A stretch of 16,311 bases of DNA from an uncultured bacterium (lineage in GTDB: Bacteria > Actinomycetota > Coriobacteriia > Coriobacteriales > Coriobacteriaceae). Both the position numbers and the translations under genes were made by a program. This document shows, in pieces, positions 13,304 to 16,311 of the stretch (its first letter is position 1; each line of letters starts with the position of its first letter). The DNA is taken from NCBI GenBank assembly GCA_905215725.1, contig CAJMRD010000048.1, positions 1 through 16,311 on the forward strand, in the 5' to 3' direction. Under the pieces are notes generated by a model. It worked only from the letters and a program-made list of their open reading frames with translations. It made no database searches and had not been told where the DNA came from.

Positions 13304-13741
13304 ATGAACGAGGGCTACACCAAGGTATTTGTTTCACTCGACGGTACTGAGCAGCAGGATTTTGTGCTCGCACGCGCCATCAAGGTCGCCGCGAACAACG
13401 GCGCCAAGCTAATCATCGGCCACGTTATCGATTCCACGGCGCTCGAGAGCGCCGGTTCCTATCCGGTCGATCTGGTCAACGGCCTAGAGGAGGCATTTAA
13501 GAACTCCATCGCCAAGCAGCTCGAAGAGGCCAAGGCCAATCCCGATATTCCCGAGGTCGAGGTCATGATTCGCGCCGGCCGTATTCGCGAGACGCTCAAG
13601 GACGAGATGCTCGACGTGGTTAAGCCCGACCTGGTGCTCTGCGGCGCCCGCGGCCTGTCCTCGATCAAGTATGCGCTGCTGGGTTCGATTTCGACGTTCC
13701 TGCTGCGCAACACGGACTGCGACATCTTGGTCGTGAAGTAG
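13304..13741 (+). CDS. Universal stress protein, UspA family (ATP-binding type)
   Basis: A 145-residue single-domain UspA-fold protein. The ATP-binding signature G-x2-G-x9-G-S is intact: Gly114, Gly117, Gly127-Ser128 within CGARGLSSIKYALLGSIS. The N-terminal strand KVFVSLDGTEQQDFVLARA carries the usual conserved Asp13 (DGT), and the protein ends with the typical CDILVVK strand. Such proteins are cytoplasmic, often dimeric, and raise survival under stress, but the partner is rarely known. Length is standard. The ATG has AAGGAGG with 5-base spacing, one of the best sites in the window. It stands alone on the plus strand, divergent from uppP and convergent with the sensor kinase, with a nested palindrome (13755-13847) and terminator (13889-13919) after it. 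Confidence 0.93.
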   Translation: MNEGYTKVFVSLDGTEQQDFVLARAIKVAANNGAKLIIGHVIDSTALESAGSYPVDLVNGLEEAFKNSIAKQLEEAKANPDIPEVEVMIRAGRIRETLKDEMLDVVKPDLVLCGARGLSSIKYALLGSISTFLLRNTDCDILVVK

Positions 13742-13754
13742 CGTTGCTCCCACC

Positions 13755-13847
13755 GGCCGCGGGGCCTGCGGGGTTTCCACGGGCACGTCCTCGCCGCGTT
13801 GCGGCTGCGGGATGTGCCCTTAGGAAACCCCTCCCGGCCCCGCGGCC
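13755..13847. repeat. Nested palindrome in the convergent gap after the stress-protein gene
   Basis: Perfect outer arms GGCCGCGGGGCC / GGCCCCGCGGCC (13755-13766 / 13836-13847) are followed inward by GGGGTTTCC/GGAAACCCC (13770-13778 / 13823-13831), GGGCAC/GTGCCC (13781-13786 / 13814-13819) and GCCGC/GCGGC (13793-13797 / 13801-13805). The whole 93-nt block can fold as one long stem on either strand. The architecture resembles the other nested elements in the window, but I see no shared sequence. Confidence 0.55.
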
Positions 13848-13888
13848 TTCGCAGCCTTACTTCAACGAGTTGTCTGATAGAAAAATGG

Positions 13889-13919
13889 CGTGCCTCCCCG
13901 TTTGGGGCGGCACGTTTTT
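13889..13919 (+). terminator. Rho-independent terminator of the stress-protein gene
   Basis: CGTGCCTCCCC (13889-13899) pairs with GGGGCGGCACG (13904-13914), one mismatch, loop GTTT, followed by TTTTT (13915-13919). The 3' half GGGCGGCACGTTTTT (13905-13919) is repeated exactly at 13923-13937. Confidence 0.8.
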
Positions 13920-13963
13920 CATGGGCGGCACGTTTTTGTTTGGGCGGACGTCTGCCGCGTGCG

Positions 13964-15007
13964 TTACTCGAAGTATTGGAACTTGTTGGTTGAGAAGGCA
14001 AACGTGACGACAAAGCCTTCGCCGGGCTCCGATGCTGCGGTGACGTCGATGCCCATCTTGGAGCACAGGCGCGCCACCAGGTAGAGGCCAATACCCGTTG
14101 CACGCTTGGTGGTGCGGCCGTTGTCGCCGGTAAAGCCCTTCTCGAACACGCGCGGCAGGTCTGCCGCACACACGCCGCAGCCGTTGTCCGCGACGGTAAG
14201 CTCGATGCGCTCGCTCGCCAGACCCTCGTCCAGCAACGCACCCGAAAACACGATCTTTGCGCCGTCCTCACGCGCATATTTAATGCTGTTCTGAATGAGC
14301 TGGCCCAGAATAAACTCGAGCCATTTCTCGTCGGTAAAGACCTCAAAGTCGAGGTTCTCGCACACCGGAGCCACGTGCGCCGCGATAAGCTCGCGCGCGT
14401 TGGCTTTAATCGCGCCCGTCACCAAGGTCTTGAGATCCCAGCGGCGAATCAGGTAGTCGCGCTCCACGACTTCCGAGCGCGCATAGTACAGAGCTTGGTC
14501 GATATAGCGCTCCACGCGGGCAAGCTCGCGTGCCAGATCGTCCACGCGCGACAGGTCGTCTTCGCTACCGTCCAGGTTTTCCAAAATCAGATGGGCCGCC
14601 GCCAGGGGCAGCTTGGCCTCATGGACCCAGCTCTCGATATAGTCGCGATAGTCATCGGTCTGACGGCGGCCTTCGGCAACCTCGTCGCAAGCGGCTTTGC
14701 CCACCCGGCGCAAGACCTCGTACTCGAGCTCGCCCTCGGCATGGGTCGGACATTGCACCATCTCCTGCACCCATGCGGAACTCTCGAGCTCCTCTGCCGC
14801 ACGCTCCAGCTGGCGCAGAAAACGACGACGGCGCGCGTACTCGATCACGATGCCCAGCATGCCAAAGATAAAGGACACGCCGACCGCCACGACCACGATG
14901 GAAACGGGTGCGCCGGCGACCGTCAGCACAAAGCAGCTCAGCAGCACGCCGCACGTCCACACGGCGACGGGAAGTAGCGCATCTTTGAAGAATTTGGCGA
15001 ACGACAT
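13964..15007 (-). CDS. BceS-like (intramembrane-sensing) sensor histidine kinase
   Basis: A 347-residue kinase with two close transmembrane segments (about 10-31 and 34-56) and almost no extracellular loop. This is the layout of intramembrane-sensing kinases such as BceS, which usually respond to cell-wall-active peptides through a partner ABC transporter. The phospho-acceptor is His129 in ESWVHEAKLPL, the HEVKTP-like box of this group. The catalytic domain shows the N box LGQLIQNSIKYA (Asn240), G1 ADNGCG (273-278), F box FEKGF (288-292) and G2 TGIGLYL (304-310). The ATG at 15005-15007 has AGGGG six bases upstream and lies 9 bp after the response-regulator stop codon, so the pair is one operon. 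No BceAB-type ABC transporter is in the window, so the stimulus is open. Confidence 0.93.
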   Translation of the reverse strand: MSFAKFFKDALLPVAVWTCGVLLSCFVLTVAGAPVSIVVVAVGVSFIFGMLGIVIEYARRRRFLRQLERAAEELESSAWVQEMVQCPTHAEGELEYEVLRRVGKAACDEVAEGRRQTDDYRDYIESWVHEAKLPLAAAHLILENLDGSEDDLSRVDDLARELARVERYIDQALYYARSEVVERDYLIRRWDLKTLVTGAIKANARELIAAHVAPVCENLDFEVFTDEKWLEFILGQLIQNSIKYAREDGAKIVFSGALLDEGLASERIELTVADNGCGVCAADLPRVFEKGFTGDNGRTTKRATGIGLYLVARLCSKMGIDVTAASEPGEGFVVTFAFSTNKFQYFE

Positions 15008-15016
15008 AGCCGGCCC

Positions 15017-15688
15017 CTAGACCGAATAGCCCTGGCCGCGGTGCGTCGTCAAATACCCCTTGATGCCGATTTTTTCGAGCGTGGTGCGCAGGCGGTTGAT
15101 GTTAACGGTAAGCGTGTTGTCGTCTACGAAGGCGTCGGAGTCCCACAGGTCCTGCATGATGGCCGAGCGCGAAACGATCTTGCCCGCGCGGCTCAGAAGC
15201 AGCGAGAGGATACGCAGTTCATTTTTGGTGAGCTCGGTGCTAGTGCCGGTTTGCGTATTGGTAACCATGGAGCGGGCGAGGTCAAGCTCCAGTCCCTTGT
15301 GGACGAGCGTACTGCGCTCGCCTGACGCCGCGGTGCGACGCAGCAAGGCATTGATGCGCGCCACGAGCACACGGGCGCTGTAGGGCTTGGGAACAAAGTC
15401 GTCCGCGCCGAGCGTCATGGCCATGACCTCGTCGATCTCGGTCGTGCGCGACGTGAGGACGATGATGGGAACCTCGGATTCGCGGCGAACCTCGTGGCAG
15501 ATATGCTGGCCGTCCTTGACGGGAAGCGTGAGGTCGAGCAGCACCAGGTCGGGCGCGGCGGCGAGAATATCGCGCGAGACATGCTCGAACGATTCGCAGG
15601 TCTCGATTTCAAACCCGGCGCGGGCAAGGATGTCAACAAGCTCGCGACGAATGGGTTCATCGTCCTCAACGATATAGATTAGCGCCAT
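15017..15688 (-). CDS. OmpR-family response regulator (partner of the BceS-like kinase)
   Basis: A 223-residue regulator. The receiver domain (1-118) has the acidic pair Asp9/Asp10, phospho-acceptor Asp52 in LVLLDLTLP, Thr79 and Lys101 in VPKPYSARVL. The C-terminal half (about 125-223) is an OmpR/PhoB winged helix: TELTKNELRILSLLLSR, VSRSAIMQDLW, DDNTLTVNINRLRTTLEKIG and a C-terminal wing GYLTTHRGQGYSV (listed in order). The kinase gene follows after a 9-bp gap. The ATG at 15686-15688 has GAGGGGAG at an 8-base spacing. A 16-bp near-perfect palindrome lies 68 bp upstream and could be its own operator. Relatives such as BceR activate drug-export ABC transporters; the target here is not in view. 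Confidence 0.95.
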   Translation of the reverse strand: MALIYIVEDDEPIRRELVDILARAGFEIETCESFEHVSRDILAAAPDLVLLDLTLPVKDGQHICHEVRRESEVPIIVLTSRTTEIDEVMAMTLGADDFVPKPYSARVLVARINALLRRTAASGERSTLVHKGLELDLARSMVTNTQTGTSTELTKNELRILSLLLSRAGKIVSRSAIMQDLWDSDAFVDDNTLTVNINRLRTTLEKIGIKGYLTTHRGQGYSV

Positions 15689-15755
15689 GGATTCCGCTCC
15701 CCTCTTGGTTGTCTTGCCCCATTATGACCGCGGAGCCGCAGGTACGCGCCTCGCG

Positions 15756-15771
15756 TGTCACCAAGGTGACA
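15756..15771. promoter_or_regulatory. Palindrome upstream of the two-component operon (candidate operator)
   Basis: TGTCACCAAGGTGACA has perfect 7-bp arms with a 2-base centre. It lies 68 bp upstream of the regulator start and about 30 bp upstream of a CATAAT -10-like sequence (minus strand, 15720-15725). A second perfect palindrome, GTTCGCGAAC, is at 15777-15786. Autoregulation by the OmpR-type regulator is the simplest reading, but this is inferred. Confidence 0.45.
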
Positions 15772-15830
15772 GAACTGTTCGCGAACGAAAACGCTTGGCT
15801 CGTCCCTCGCTCGCAACGGGCGCGGGAATC

Positions 15831-15867
15831 AAATGATTATTAAATCCCCGTCCCAGAAAAATCATTT
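15831..15867 (-). terminator. Possible terminator after the truncated transporter gene
   Basis: AAATGATT (15831-15838) and AATCATTT (15860-15867) are perfect 8-bp arms with a 21-nt centre, and the right arm overlaps the stop codon of the transporter gene. The stem is AT-rich with no clear following T-run, so function is uncertain. Confidence 0.3.
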
Positions 15868-16311
15868 AGCGGCGGGCGCGGAGCTTTTCGTAGCCGTCGG
15901 CGAAGAAGGCGACCGTCGCGGCGTCGGCCTCGGCAGCGTCCGTCTCGGTTGCGGGAACCACGCCGTGCTCGTCGCTCACCAGGAACAGCGCGCCCTTGAG
16001 TTGCGCGGGAATGTCTACGCGCGTGACCGGGATGCCCTTGGTCTGGGCGAGCTGCTCGATGAGCGTCGCCGTGCCGCCGATGTTCGATGCCAAGATCTCG
16101 GTCATGAAGAACGGGATGGGATTGATGTCGAGCATCTTGCAGACGGTGATCGTCATTGGCCCGATGAGCAGCACGGTGGTCACGTTATCCAAGAAAGCCG
16201 AAAGGACGGCCGTGATCAACGAGAACAGGATCATGATGATCCACGGGTTGCCCTTCGCAAGTTTCGTCGACTTGATGGCCAGGTATTCGAAGATGCCCGA
16301 ATACTTCACGA
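15866..16311 (-). CDS. ArsB/NhaD-type ion transporter with atypical C-terminus (5' end beyond window)
   Basis: The last 147 or so codons of a membrane transporter whose start lies beyond the right edge. FEYLAIKSTKLAKGNPW, AVLSAFLDNVTTVLLIGP and EILASNIGGTATLI (16058 and above) match the conserved core of ArsB/NhaD/CitT-like anion and Na+/H+ transporters. In relatives GGTATLI is followed by GDPPN and roughly 200 more residues with several membrane segments. Here it is followed by EQLAQTKGIPVTRVDIPAQ and a soluble, Ala/Asp-rich tail of about 60 residues to the stop codon. No reading frame at the junction (about 16055) restores GDPPN, so this is not a simple frameshift. It may be a deletion/fusion remnant and thus non-functional as a transporter, or a genuine chimera. 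I do not recognise the tail. Confidence 0.7.
   Translation of the reverse strand, partial: VKYSGIFEYLAIKSTKLAKGNPWIIMILFSLITAVLSAFLDNVTTVLLIGPMTITVCKMLDINPIPFFMTEILASNIGGTATLIEQLAQTKGIPVTRVDIPAQLKGALFLVSDEHGVVPATETDAAEADAATVAFFADGYEKLRARR

Noticed and set aside
15866..16100. Frameshift in the ArsB/NhaD-like gene
   Set aside because: None of the three frames after GGTATLI reads GDPPN or the downstream membrane segments, so a single indel does not explain the change.

Overview
This window is high-GC bacterial chromosome, densely coding, with strong AGGAGG-type ribosome binding sites. A cellobiose-type PTS, a short zinc-type mannose-6-phosphate isomerase, a PcrA helicase with actinobacterial-style Ala/Pro-rich linkers, and a BceRS-like two-component pair together suggest a gut member of the Coriobacteriia (Collinsella-like). 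That assignment is inference from gene content and composition; there is no rRNA or other marker here.

Left region (1-5326): a beta-glucoside utilisation locus. On the minus strand, in transcription order, lie a GH1 (6-phospho-)beta-glucosidase (4304-2904), PTS IIC (2783-1440), PTS IIB (1279-977) and PTS IIA (967-635), closed by a terminator at 548-576. A ROK-family sugar kinase (393 to beyond the left edge) follows. A GntR/HutC-type regulator (4607-5326) is divergently transcribed from the glucosidase and is the obvious candidate to control the operon. Type I mannose-6-phosphate isomerase (5399-6331) follows on the plus strand. The PTS would import and phosphorylate beta-glucosides, the GH1 enzyme would cleave them, and the ROK kinase could phosphorylate the freed sugar.

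Middle region (6332-8819): a lower-GC two-gene island on the minus strand. It encodes a winged-helix protein and an AbiEii-like nucleotidyltransferase whose reading frames overlap by 13 bp. This matches the layout of type IV toxin-antitoxin / abortive-infection (AbiE) systems. The island is bracketed by two nearly identical (38/40) direct repeats that are themselves terminators. Outside these lie two copies of a structured intergenic element that occupies the 3' flank of both manA and pcrA.

Right region (8820-16311): pcrA (minus), uppP (minus), a universal stress protein (plus), a BceS-like sensor kinase and OmpR-family regulator (minus, regulator first), and a truncated-looking ArsB/NhaD-type transporter running off the right edge. 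Its reading frame changes abruptly to an unrelated tail after the conserved GGTATLI.

The most unusual layer is between the genes. At least six long nested palindromes sit in 3' flanks. Two pairs share sequence with each other: 6371-6453 with 8606-8692, and 8756-8780 with 11998-12022. A third family built on a GGACAGGTTTG / TTTGGCAGGTT core occurs at 448-488 and 4341-4426, and a possible relative lies at 11859-11925. None of these matches an RNA family I recognise.
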